DNA of 64,000 nucleotides from Zanthoxylum bungeanum. Taxonomy: Eukaryota; Streptophyta; Magnoliopsida; Sapindales; Rutaceae. Position 1 is the first letter of the stretch. The number at the start of each line of letters is the position of its first letter. Positions 12,189 to 22,977 of the stretch are shown here, piece by piece. The DNA lies in assembly GCA_019454045.1 (NCBI GenBank), contig SKCR01034783.1, positions 62,001 through 126,000 of the forward strand, in the 5' to 3' direction. The position numbers were made by a program, and so were the translations under genes. The notes below the pieces were generated by a model. It saw nothing but the letters and a program-made list of their open reading frames with translations. It did no database searches and had not been told where the DNA came from.

Positions 12189-12502
12189 GTATTTTCAGAA
12201 CCGTACCGATAATCGAATCAGTGATCTAAAAGATTTAATAATAGATCACTTGTTCAACCGATTGATCCGTTCCAAAAAATCGACTCGATTGATGTCATAA
12301 ATAGTTTTATTTAATTAAAAATCATAAAAATATTATGTTTAAATTTTTTGTTTTAAAAATTTTAAAACAAAATTGAACCGGTCCGGTTCATTGGTTTTGA
12401 CCGATTTTTTCGGACCAATTTTTAACGTTAGGCATGACTAGACTCATGGCCAGTTTTTGATTTGATTGGTTCAACTGGCTGGTCCAGTCCGATTTTAATA
12501 AC
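12189..12502. mobile_element. MITE-like element with 'ccggtccggttc' core (candidate)
   Basis: The left edge 'gtattttcagaaccgtacc' and the reverse complement of the right edge 'gttattaaaatcggactgg' are loosely similar, giving degenerate terminal inverted repeats. The interior has AT-rich arms around the palindromic 'gaaccggtccggttc' and 'ccggtccggttcattggttt'. Sequences of this composition are common small repeats in plant genomes. No coding capacity is seen. The target duplication is unclear, so the superfamily is not assigned. Confidence 0.4.
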
Positions 12503-12533
12503 ATTTCATCTCATTCATTTACGAAAATTTGGA

Positions 12534-12960
12534 CACTATTAGAAAAATAGGAATAGGTGACACTTAATTTATTATAGAAACTGCGTCACAAAATGTATCA
12601 AAAGAATGACATTTTTATGTCATAAAATAGTTTCTATTATGAATTTATGACACAAATATATCAAAAACGATAGTTTTTTACCCATGACTGATTTATATAA
12701 TCTTACATTTAAAGAAATTCTAAATGTAAGATTATATCAAACTTATATCATTAAAACATGATAGATGTTTTTCATGTATTTAAGTTTCCATTTCTAGAAT
12801 TTCTTTAAATGTAAGATTATATAAATCAGTCATGGGTAAAAAAATATCGTTTTTGATATATTTGTGTCATAAATATATCTTTCATAAAGAACATGACATA
12901 TAAGTTTGATATAATAAACGGTACATTTCAAGTAAGTGAAAACGACTTAAATGCCGTTAT
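12534..12960. mobile_element. MITE-like element, possibly CACTA-derived
   Basis: The left edge 'cactattagaaaaatag' resembles the CACTA terminal motif CACTACAAGAAAAAT. The subterminal region repeats tgacac/gtgtca words in both orientations (gtgacac, gcgtcac, atgtcat, gacacaa), as in CACTA subterminal regions. The centre is a near-perfect hairpin (12644-12873). No matching right terminus could be found, so the right border is approximate. There is no transposase. Confidence 0.4.
12644..12873. repeat. Near-perfect 79-bp inverted repeat, 72-bp spacer
   Basis: The arm 12644-12722 and the reverse complement of 12795-12873 agree at 78 of 79 positions; the one difference lies in the gatagttttttac stretch. 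The spacer 12723-12794 begins with a third partial copy of the 'aaatgtaagattatat' word. A transcript would fold into a long hairpin. It sits inside the CACTA-like candidate. Confidence 0.9.
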
Positions 12961-13080
12961 TTATATCATGATAGATAATTGTCAATGAAAATTCGATTTT
13001 AGTCTAGATTCTGACCTTATGTGGAATTAAACAGAGTAAGTTAAGACAAGTCCTAAATATTATTATTATAGATTATTAAC

Positions 13081-13210
13081 ATGCAACCTTAAGTCTAACA
13101 ATTATGAATCAAAGCAAACAAACCAAAGCAGAAAACAAAATTACCATGCAACCATAAGTCTAACAATTGTGAATCAAAACAAACAAACCAAAGCAGAAAA
13201 TAAAATCAAC
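13081..13210. repeat. Two-copy 65-bp tandem duplication
   Basis: Unit 1 is 13081-13145 and unit 2 is 13146-13210. Both begin atgcaacc and share 'taagtctaacaatt' and 'aaccaaagcagaaaa', with a few substitutions. It lies at the downstream end of the LTR-like block that follows. Confidence 0.85.
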
Positions 13211-14110
13211 ACCACTAATTTTATTAAAGAAATGGAAAAATCATACGAGTAAAAAATCACTCCGGATATTTAGGTTACCAACCAACATCCACTATATCGA
13301 GAAAAACTTATAGTGATGGTATAAGACCCGTGGCAGCAACTCCGCCGACTCTAATACCTATAGACTGTAATAACCCGAAGAACTCATCGAGCTCTCACCA
13401 AGAGGCCTTCTTCAGAACCTCTAAAGTCTCTGGCCCGATCAACCTTGCGAACTCGCAACGCCAAAACTCTGACTATCAATCTTCATAATTGAGAACTCTG
13501 AAGGTCTATGAAATTGGGTTAAAGTTGTGTTTATGTGTTGATGGTCAAACAAGGATCAGTATCACCAAGAAAACAAAGACATAGTATTCAAAAGAGTCTT
13601 CAAGGTGAAATCAATAAGGTTGAAAAACTAAGAAGATTTGAGGCTCAAAGTAATGTATTTTCAACACTTGTGAAGGTATCTCTAAGTTTATTTATATAGG
13701 TAGGCTAAAGGTAGGGGTTTCCTCGTGCAAAATGAGCTTAAAACCGCGTCTAAAATAACCCATTTAGGCACAGACTTTCGAACGCCATAAGAACATGTGA
13801 CAAACATGCGTTGTTCCGCAAACTTGTTCGAACATAATCTCGAACACCCCTCGAACGCAAACACACTAGAAGGTTTCATTCGAACAGGAAGATGAACGCA
13901 CTACGCACAAGAGCCTTTTGCTAAGTTTCGTTCGAACCCAAACAAGAACTTGATACGAACGCCACTCGTTCGAAAGCAAACACGAACGCAACACTAAAGC
14001 ATATTTGACATCTTTATGCACAGTCTGCCAAATGCCAGTCCAATTGCTCAGAGATCTTCAAGGCTCATTAGAACTCAATTTAACTTGTTTTGTTATGGAC
14101 ATTGCCAACA
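13081..14110 (-). mobile_element. Solo LTR-like block, copia type
   Basis: Read on the minus strand it begins TGTTGGCAATGTCC (right edge 14110). It carries a CGAAC/TTCGAA-rich U3 (about 13770-13990) and a TATA box (plus strand tttatttatata, 13687-13698). A transcribed-region-like tail ends in poly-pyrimidine/'gttttctgctttgg' sequence, as in SIRE-like copia LTRs. Neither flank shows polyprotein, so it is probably solo. The left border is uncertain, and no matching 5-bp duplication was found next to 14111-14115 (aatat). The minus frame at 13688-13879 is within it and not treated as a gene. Confidence 0.5.
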
Positions 14111-14277
14111 AATATGGAACTAACAGTCATGAATGAAAAATATCATTTTGGTATAAAATAATATTTTTGTTATACTAATATTATATACATGACCGTAATT
14201 TAATTATAATTTTTTAAAGTAAAAATTAAAAAAGAAAATTATAAAAAAACATAATCAACTCAAACCGACTTCCCATT

Positions 14278-14630
14278 AAGGGTTGCAGAAAAGCCCGAAT
14301 CCGGTCCAAGGGTAATTTTTTAAGGTTCGGATTGGGCTTAGGCTAAAAAACGTCCAAGTCTGGACTGAGCTCAATTTTATAATTATAAATTAATTTTTAA
14401 TTCTAAATACATATATTTATAATTAAATTTTTAAGTTCGAATCTAAAAAAAATATAAAAAACATTGGAATTTTTAATTTTTTAATTTTTAAAAAAATCAA
14501 AAAAATAATAATAGTTTTTTTAAAAAATAAAAATAAAAATAAAAATTCATTTTCTAAGAAATTCGGCTCAGTCTGAGCCTAACCGGACTTGTCAAAACTC
14601 GGGCCCAGTTCGGATCATTGCCACTCCTAT
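14278..14630. mobile_element. hAT-like MITE
   Basis: The left end 'aagggttgcagaaaagcccg' and the reverse complement of the right end 'aggagtggcaatgatccg' are variants of the AGGGGTGGCAA-type terminus of plant hAT elements. The 8-bp flanks ttcccatt (14270-14277) and tgcccact (14631-14638) agree at 6 of 8 positions, the right size for a hAT duplication. The interior is AT-rich and non-coding, with GC-rich subterminal ends. Confidence 0.5.
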
Positions 14631-14639
14631 TGCCCACTC

Positions 14640-15198
14640 ACTTAGGGATGGTAGTGGGTGGGTTTTTGTACGAGTTTACATATACAAAACCCACCTATAC
14701 TCACAATAAAAAACCAAACTCACCCATTATCCATTGCATATTTTATTTGTTATTACCAAACTCATCCGCACTCAAAAAATTAAAATATCAAATCAGCATT
14801 GGTATCTGACGGATCGAACTTAATAATAAAAGTTTTAGATTCATATATATATATATATATTTAAATATAAATGAACTTAAAACTAACAACCAACATGATA
14901 ATTATTTTATGTTGTTAAAATAACCAATTCAAACCCTAGATTAAATAAATTCTATCAAAATCTATATTTAATAAAAACACTTTAATTAAAATTTGTTCAG
15001 TGTTCTTCAAATTCTACTAAATACCCAATTAAAAAAAAATTAAATATAAATTGTCTAACACGACACATGTACACAATCAAATATTAGTTTTCAATAATCA
15101 CATTCACTACAAAACTCAATGATATATTTTAAATTATACATATTTATAGTAGAGTGTAATAATGAATTAGAATTAGTTTTTCCATCCTTTTTATAGTT
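14640..15198. mobile_element. hAT-like non-autonomous element, left part
   Basis: It begins 'agggatggtagtgggtgggt', another GGGTGGCAA-like hAT terminus, and runs into AT-rich non-coding DNA. The outer copia element (15204-32806) interrupts it, with the target duplication ggtat at 15199-15203. The likely right part is 32812-33038, which has 'aacccacccacta' and 'cctacccacatacaatgg' as inverted counterparts of the left end. Confidence 0.35.
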
Positions 15199-15203
15199 GG
15201 TAT

Positions 15204-17177
15204 TGTTGGGTTTTCTAGGTCAAACCAAGATCAATTTAAGCATTTAAACGTGTGAATACAACAAAATTAAGTTGCGAAAATACTCACTTTGATCGGATTT
15301 GCGATGCAATGAAACACAAAAATTTCTCCACCATTGAAGCTCTCGGCCAAGGCCTCCATTTTGTGCTCCTTGTTGAATCTCCAAGCTCCAAGCTTTGTGT
15401 ATGGATTCCATGCTCATGAATGAGTTTCCCTATCACCTTTGTAAGACTCCATTGATGTGCTAGCACCCTTGAAAAATTGCCACAATTTTTCTCCTTTGCT
15501 TCTTCTTGTTTTCGGCAAAGCCAAGAACTTTGAGAGAAAATTGGCTCAAAGCCGAATAGGAGAGAGAGAGGAAGATAAAAATGTGTTGTGTGTTTTTTTT
15601 TTTATTTCAAAAATCAATTACCATTTCCCAAAAAGGTACAAGGCATTAAAGCCTTCCAACAACTCACGTCACTCACAAAAGTGACAACCATCACATCACT
15701 CAAAGTTGATGTGACTGCCATCACAAGAATGACTAATGATTTGACGTGTGATGTGACTTGTGGGCCGCACTTGAATTCGAAATGCGAGTAGGCCCGCAAA
15801 CACTCTCGGGATTGGGTTCGCTAATTATGAATTAACGAATTTTCCGTTGCGACGTAATTAAATCAAATTTAATTAAATAATTATGCCTAGCGAAATCACT
15901 ATTGACGTCGCTAACGAATTAATTCTAAATTAACTCGTTCGTCCGAATTAAAATCTAATTTTAATTTCGCGTCAAAATCCAATTTCGTATAATATATCGA
16001 ATATATTAATTTATTGATTAATTCCAAATTAACTTTTATCTCTCTTTAATTGATATTTTATCCCAGATAAAATATCTCCGCAATTATTCCCATATTAATT
16101 TTCTCTCTCATCAAATTAATCCCAGATTAATAAAAGTGCGAGTCATACGTCATCGGTGAATCTTCGGGAAGCGACCCATGAGATCCCCAAATATGTTGGC
16201 AGTAAATTCGGTCGTCGGACTATCAGAACACGTAGGTACCTCATACTACGTTTATACCGATTTACAAGACAAGGTTGGCTTCTAGCAAAGCGCCATGCCT
16301 ACCCAATTCTCCAGAAATATCCTTACAGGAATAAAGGATATGTATCAGGCGTAGTATACGTAGTATTGCATATTTCTGTCCAGTATCGAATGATCACGTG
16401 CTAGGCCTGGGGCTGGAATTGTGTCTGCCCCGTACGAAGCACATGTCGGATGTCTGGTAACTAGTCTCTATAATCGGATAAACATGACCTAGTCATATTA
16501 TCCCGATAGTTGCATCATATAAGAGCACCAGTTCCATATCCTACGTGACCATCATCTCCATATGACTGGAGTGATACTTCCATCTTGACATCACACCCAA
16601 TACACTAAGATTCTCAATATACCCAGAAGAGGTGTACACAGAACCGGTTAAAGTCCTGGACGACCAAAACCAAAGTATATTGATTGTCGCAAGTATTAGC
16701 GGTGCAAGTCACAGAATAAGACCAAATACACCTACCCTGATTCGGACTTCCATAGACACATAGTCATACTACCAATGGAATTCTGAGGGGTCTATCCAGA
16801 GCGAAGCTGTTTCCATACCATCAGTAAACACAACCTCATATTACACTAGCATGAGTATCCAATACCCAAATATATGATAACTATGCTGTTATGCTCCCAT
16901 AACAAGCACAAGTGCAATACTAGTCTATTCCGCATTATCGATGTCCAATATTAATAATACTACGACTAGGGACATTTTAATGATTAAACCTTAGTGGATT
17001 AATATTGTCTCATTTCTTATTAATCCGGAACTAATCATATGGACTTTTATCATTTATGTATCTTGGTAATCCAATTACAAATGATAAAAGAGTAATTTCT
17101 TTTGTCATATAGTTAATTTGTACAACAACACCATGTTCTGTACAAATAGTGATGCTATGGGTCATAATTGTCCAAGA
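15204..17177 (-). mobile_element. 3' LTR of outer copia
   Basis: It aligns end to end by eye with 30820-32806, with shared blocks starting at 'caatttaagcatttaaacg', 'cggtgaatcttcgggaagcg' and 'ttgtacaacaacaccatg'. On the minus strand it would start TCTTGGACAATTATGACCC (mutated TGTTGGAC) and end CCCAACA. The reading frame at 16156-16404 recurs in the related LTRs but starts with GTG inside non-coding LTR, so it is not called. Confidence 0.8.
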
Positions 17178-17192
17178 ATCTCCCACTTGGCC
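17178..17192 (-). other. Copia polypurine tract
   Basis: The plus strand reads atctcccacttggcc, so the minus strand has ggccaagtgggagat, the standard copia polypurine tract, directly next to the 3' LTR. Confidence 0.85.
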
Positions 17193-20100
17193 TATAGCCA
17201 ATCACTCAAGTGTCCTACACTTGAACTATGTACGGTTCGCTCAAACTTTTGCTGAGAAAAGGCTTTCGTCAGTGGATTTGCAATGTTATCATCTGATGCG
17301 ATTTATTCGATCATCACATCGCAATGATGTATGATCCAACAAATCAGATGAAATAATTGAAGTATTTATTTGGATCGTTGATGAGACCATTAATTCTTTA
17401 GCCTGTGATGTAGCCTAGCTCAACCGCTAACAGAACTACACCTAATCTGATTAGGATTATTATAGATCCAAATTGCTTCTATTGCTGCCTCAGCTGCAGC
17501 AATATTTCGCTTTTGTTGTTTATTCGGCAACAGTATCTTGCTTGGAAGATTTCCAGCTCACTGTTCCGTTATTCAAACTATATAGTACCTTTATATAGAC
17601 TTATAATCGTTTTTGTCGGTTTGGAAACTTACAGCAGTGTACCCAGTCACTTCAAGTTCTCATTCTCCATAGTATAAGACAACATCCTTAGTTCATCTAA
17701 GATAATTAAGGATGTTCTTAACATCAATCCAGTGACTATCACTTGGATTGGCCTGATTGTGAATCCATATGCTCAATGGATATGAGACACCAGGTCGCGT
17801 ACATATTTTTCAATGTACGATTCCTAGAATAAAGGTTGTCCCTCCCAAGTAGTCTACGGAGAATTTTTCATGAAATCCAAGCTTTCACCGATTGTATTAT
17901 GGGAATGTCATTTCCAAGAAATGATATATCATCATTTTTAGGACAATCACTGTCAGTGCGCTCCCACTAACCTCCTTATATACACAAGAATCATTTTCGT
18001 TTTGAATTAAATCATATACTATTATGATTACATCAAAATAATAATTCCAAGAACGCAATGCTTGCTTCAATCCATTAATGGATCGAATTAACTTGCAATT
18101 CTTGTTTGCTTGTTTTGATACGACAAAAACGTCAGAATGTTGTAAACATCCTCCAAAAGGTTTCCGTTTAAGGAAAACGATTTTGACGTTCAGCTACCAT
18201 ATTTCAGAAATGAAATATGCAGCATTAGCAAGCATTATCCAAATGGATTTAACCATGGCAACAAGTAAAAGGTTTCTTCGTAATCGACACAATGTTGATA
18301 ACGATACCTTTCCGCTACAAGCCTAGCTTTGTACGTTGGTATGTTGCCATCTATGTATGTCTTCCTTGAAGACACATATAGTACCAATAGGCACAATGCC
18401 TTCTGGTACAACAACTAGTGTCCAAACTTAGTTGGTATACATGGAATCCATTTCGGACATCATGGCACTTTGCCATAATAGGGAGTTGATACCTTGTATC
18501 ACTTCTTCATACGTAGTCAATTCGTATTCTTCAATAAGATTGACATCTACATAAGGTGAGATCAGAAACCCATACCCCAGGTTGTTTTCTGACTCTCTCC
18601 GACTTACGCGGTTCTTGTGTATTCGAAGATTATTGGTACAGTTTCATCATTGATGAACTGTTTGTGTTCCATTAAGGAATCGGTGTCTGGAACAGTATTA
18701 CTCTGATTTTCATCGAGTTTTACTTTCCTCCCACTTACCACTGCATATAGGTATTCCTCTTAGGAAAACCGCATGGTGAGCAACAATTACATTGTTCTCT
18801 AGTGAGTTGTATAAGTACTATACTTTGGTTACCCTAGGATAACCTACAAATTTAGGCATTTATCCGATTTGGATTCTAGTTTGGTATCATCCAAACATAT
18901 GCCTAGCATTCACAAATCTTCAGGAATGAGAAAACCCGGTTTCTTTCTTGTTTATATCTAATATGAAGTCTGTCAAACAGATTTTCATGGAACCTTATTC
19001 AAAATAAGTTTTGAACAGATTTTCATGGAACCTTATTCAAAACAGCTCAGAGCGACTTATGATTAACCTTATCATGTCTAACAAAATTCGGTTTCTCCGT
19101 TTGGACACACCGCTCAATTGAGGTGTTCCTGAAGGAGTCCACTATGAAAGAATACTATACTCTTTCAGGTATTCGAGAAACTTATTGCTTAAGTATTTTC
19201 ATCACGGACCAATCATGATGTTTTAATACTTTAGCCGATCTGTTTGTCTACTTCGTCTCGAAACTCTTTGAATTTATCAAAAGTTTCCGATTCATGTTTC
19301 AAAAGAAACACATAACTATAACGCGATGCCTAATCCGTAAAGGTTATAAAGTATTTATTTCCACCTCTAGCCTAGCTAGATATGGGCCCACTTACGTCAC
19401 TTTGAACGAGGGCTAACAAATCGGTGGCACTTGCACTTTTACCAAGTAAAAGGTGTTTCAGGCACTTTGCCCAATAAACTAGATTCATAGACATTATTTG
19501 AATAGAATCAAATCCGTCCAAGTATCCACTCTTCGAAAGTGTGGATATACGAGTCTTGTTTAATGTGTCCCAGACAACAATGCACAAATAAGTCTCAACT
19601 GATTTATTCAGTTTGAGCTATTTATTTGTCATGTTGTATGTTTGAGATTCATTTATATTCAAAATATAAATACTATTATTCACATCTAATATGTTTATCT
19701 CAATATCATCTTTATAAAATAAAACACTTTAGTGTTCTAGAATATAAAGGTATACCCGCAACGGGTTAAACCCTGATATAGAGATAATGTTTATACTCAA
19801 ACTAGTTATATTATAACAGTTTCCTAATTTAAGTACACACCCGAAGGGTAGTTCCTAAACTTAGGTATCTACGGTTAAAACAGCGACTCTCGTCCTGTTT
19901 CCGATTCGTAGATAAATCTCAACTGAAGTCAGTCTCTTGCTTATCAGCATATTCCACACATCAGTACATATCTATGTACCATATCTAGTATCAAAAATCC
20001 AATTTTGAAATTAGTAGTGAACATGTTTATAACAAACATATTTGAAGTCGGAGCCTTGCCCCTCTTCACTTCCTTCATGTCTGCCTTGTCCATTCGGTAG

Positions 20101-20470
20101 TCACGCTTCCAGTGACCCCGTTTGCCACAGTTTAGGCAGACATCTTGGGATATGTCCTTTGTCTTCCCAAAAGACTGTGATGATTTTGCCTTTGCCCCTT
20201 TTATAAGCTTTGGCTTTGCTTCCTTGAGCATAGCCATCAACTCTCCAAGAGTTTACTCTTGGTTCATAATGAACCTGCCCAGCTTTCGGGTAGAGACTAT
20301 AAGATCAAATCTTTGGCAGTTTCGGCCATGTAGGTAATGCCCAGCTAACCTAGCTGATCGATGTCAGCAATCATCTGCGACACTTAGTGCTCGACAGATG
20401 TACCCTCTGACATACACGAGCGAAAGAGCTTCTATTGCAATTTGCACTTCTAAGATTTAACAATAAATCT
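17193..20470 (-). pseudogene. Ty1/copia Gag-Pol remnant of the outer element
   Basis: From high to low coordinates on the minus strand come the following. A Gag zinc knuckle CLNCGKRGHWKRDY (about 20105-20150) has lost its final cysteine to tyrosine. A GAG-pre-integrase/integrase start includes LNKTRISTLSKSGYLDGF and LLGKSASATDLLALVQSDV (about 19390-19580). RT has YKEVSGSALT and DDISFLGNDIP (about 17910-17970); the usual YVDD here reads KNDD. RNase H has NNGTVSWKSSKQDTVAE (about 17520-17580). Stops and frameshifts are frequent. Its Gag N-terminus is interrupted by the LTR at 20992. It would be inactive, and supplies one of the two diverged copies in the duplicated block. Confidence 0.8.
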
Positions 20471-20774
20471 TTGAAGATCTTTAATTTCAACATCATGTTA
20501 CAATGATCTAATCCTTAATTCCGACGATGGAATTAAAGTGTCTTTGCATTAAGAATAAATGATTGTGCACTAAAGTTATCATCACATGAATATTCCAAAT
20601 ATCATGTTCTACTATTTGCTCAACTCCGGGCTTAGGCCCAAGAGGTTGTTCTATCAAATAGAATAACTTCTCAGTTCCCAGGACTATCCTGAGTTTCTAT
20701 TCCCAATCTGAAAATTAGAGCTGTTTAAATACATTTTCACCCAGGATTATGTTTTAAACATTAATCTTTCAGTT

Positions 20775-20935
20775 ATCTTGATTGCTATAGTCCAACTATA
20801 CAATCAACGATTTTATGTACTATTTTAATATAATGATTACTATAGTCTAACTATATAATCAACTATAATTTAATTGGTTAAATTCAAATATATTGATTAC
20901 TATAATCCAATTATATAATCAACTATAAATGAAGT
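20775..20935. repeat. Three spaced small hairpins
   Basis: Three related units read gattgctatagtcc/actatacaatcaac, gattactatagtct/actatataatcaac and gattactataatcc/ttatataatcaac. In each, gattNctatagt pairs with actatataatc around three bases. Spacing is about 50-60 bp. The same trio recurs in copy 2 (about 26485-26635). It falls in the Gag N-terminal region of the copia but shows no coding constraint. Confidence 0.75.
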
Positions 20936-20991
20936 AGTTTGAATACAGTCTAACTGTTTAATTAAAACAACGATTAAATATTAGTCCAACT

Positions 20992-22977
20992 TGTTAGTGT
21001 TCCTAGAACGTGCCAAGGATCTAATAAGCATGTAAAGGTGTTCATAAATTCAAAATAAGTTGTGGAATATACTTACAATGAACGGATTTGAGCTTTAAAA
21101 TTTTGAGAGGAGATCTCCAAGATCCAAGCTTTAAGTGATGATTCCAACTCTTGAAGTAGTTTCCCTATCACCTTAGTTGATTTCTCCAAGTGCTAGCTTT
21201 GTTGATTTTGCAACAAAATCAAAGAGAAGAAGGCTAGAAGCTCACGCCAATGGAGAGAGGATTTTAGGGTTTCTTTTGTTCCATGTGTGTTAGAAGTGTG
21301 ATGCATCCACAAGTGAAGAGAGAGAGAAGAGTTTTAGGTAAAACCAATTTACCCTTTTACCTAAACAAGGTAGTAGGGTAAATGGTTTCACCAAAACCAT
21401 TCCAAGGTAGTTGGATGGTGGGTGGCTTGGTATAAATGCCAACTACCCTCCCAACTACCACATGTGAAGTGGGCCCCACATTTGAATTCAAAATTCAAAT
21501 GTCTCTACGAACATTTGCCACGGCTCGGTTCCGTTTAATCCGATTAAACGAACTTTCGTTGCTAAATAATTAAATCTAATTTAATTAAATAACGATGCCT
21601 CGCAAATATATTACGAATGTCGTTTATGAATTAATTCTAAATTAATTCGTTTGTTCGTATTAAAGTCCGACTTTAATTCCGTAATGAAATCCAATTCATA
21701 TTAATATATCCAATATATTAATTTTAGCCAATACGAATAAATTAAATAGAAAAAATCAAATTTAACTATTAAATTTATTTTACCGATTAAATCCAAATTA
21801 ATCTCGTTCTCTCTCTTCCGAACACATTTAATCCCAGATGAAATAATACCTCAATTAATCCCAGATTAATTTTCTCTCTCTTAATTAATCCCAGATTAAT
21901 TATCTCTCTTAATTAATCCCAGATTAATTCTAATTAAATCAACTGTCATCGGTGAATCTTTGGGAAGCGACTCAAGAGATCCCTGGATATGTTGGCAGTA
22001 AATTCGGTCATCGGATTATCCGAATACGTGCGTACCTCGTACCACGTGCTTACCGATTTACAAGACATGGTTGGCTTCTAGCAAAGCACCGTGCCTACCC
22101 AATTCTCCATAAATATTCTTACTGGAATATATAATCTATGTCAGGCGTTGTATACGTAGTATTGCGTATTGCGATCCAGTATCAGATTGTCACGTGCTAG
22201 GCCTGGGGCTGGAATGTGTCTGCCCCGTACGAAGCACATGTCGGATGTCTGGTAACTAGTTTCTATAATCGGATGAACATGACCTAGTCATATCATCCCG
22301 ATGACTGCAGTACTTAAGAGCACTAGTTCCGTATCCTACGTGACATCATCTCCACTATGACTGGAGTGATACTTCCGTCTTGACATCACACCCAATATAC
22401 TACGATTGTCAATATACCCAGCAGAGGTGTACATAGAACCGGTTAAAGCCCTGGACGACCAAAACTAAAGCATACCGATTGTCGTAAGTATTAGCGATGT
22501 AAGTCTCAGGTTAAGACCAAATACACCTACCCTGATATCGGACTTCCATAGACACATAGTCATACTACCAATGGAATTCCGAGCGGTCTATCCAGAGCGA
22601 AGCTGTTTTCCGTACCATCGATAAAACACAACCTCCTATCACACTTGCATGAGTATCCTATACCCAAATATATGAGAACTATGCCGTTATGATCTCACAT
22701 AACGCGCACAAGTATAATACTAGTCTATTCCGCATTATCGATGTCCAATCTCGATAATACTACGACTAGGGATATTTAATGATTAATCCTTCGAGGACTG
22801 ATACTGTCTCATATCATCTCAATCCAGGAACTAATCATAGGGACCTCCTATCATTTATACATCTAGGTGATCTAATCACAAATGATAAGAGTGCAATCTC
22901 CTTGTCACATAGTTAATTTGTACAACAACACCATGATCTGTACAAATAGTGACGCTATGGGTCATAACTGTCCAACA
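20992..22977 (-). mobile_element. Inner copia LTR, copy 1
   Basis: The left edge is tgttagtgttcc and the right edge is ataactgtccaaca, length 1986 bp, identical in length to 26702-28687. It belongs to the same copia superfamily as the outer LTRs but to a distinct subfamily; the first 500 bases differ strongly. Next to its right edge is a polypurine tract (atctcccacttgg), so it acts as a 3' LTR. It contains three tandem 'ttaattaatcccagattaa' units (about 21850-21935). Confidence 0.85.

Larger units (their letters stand above)
20571..22977 (-). repeat. Duplicated block, copy 1 (host end + LTR)
   Basis: 20571-20991 plus the LTR 20992-22977 is almost identical to 26282-28687, where the two parts measure 420 and 1986 bases. 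To the left of 20571 and of 26282 the two copies are clearly more diverged. The motif caact precedes the LTR here (20987-20991) and in copy 2, and also follows the LTR of copy 2. Confidence 0.8.

Noticed and set aside
13770..13990. Heat-shock elements in the TTCGAA cluster
   Set aside because: Heat-shock elements need two bases between TTC and GAA; here the halves are directly joined.
16156..16404. Reading frame repeated in the copia LTRs (also at 21952-22134 and 27662-27844)
   Set aside because: It starts with GTG, lies within LTR sequence, shows no domain, and its similarity follows from LTR homology rather than protein constraint.
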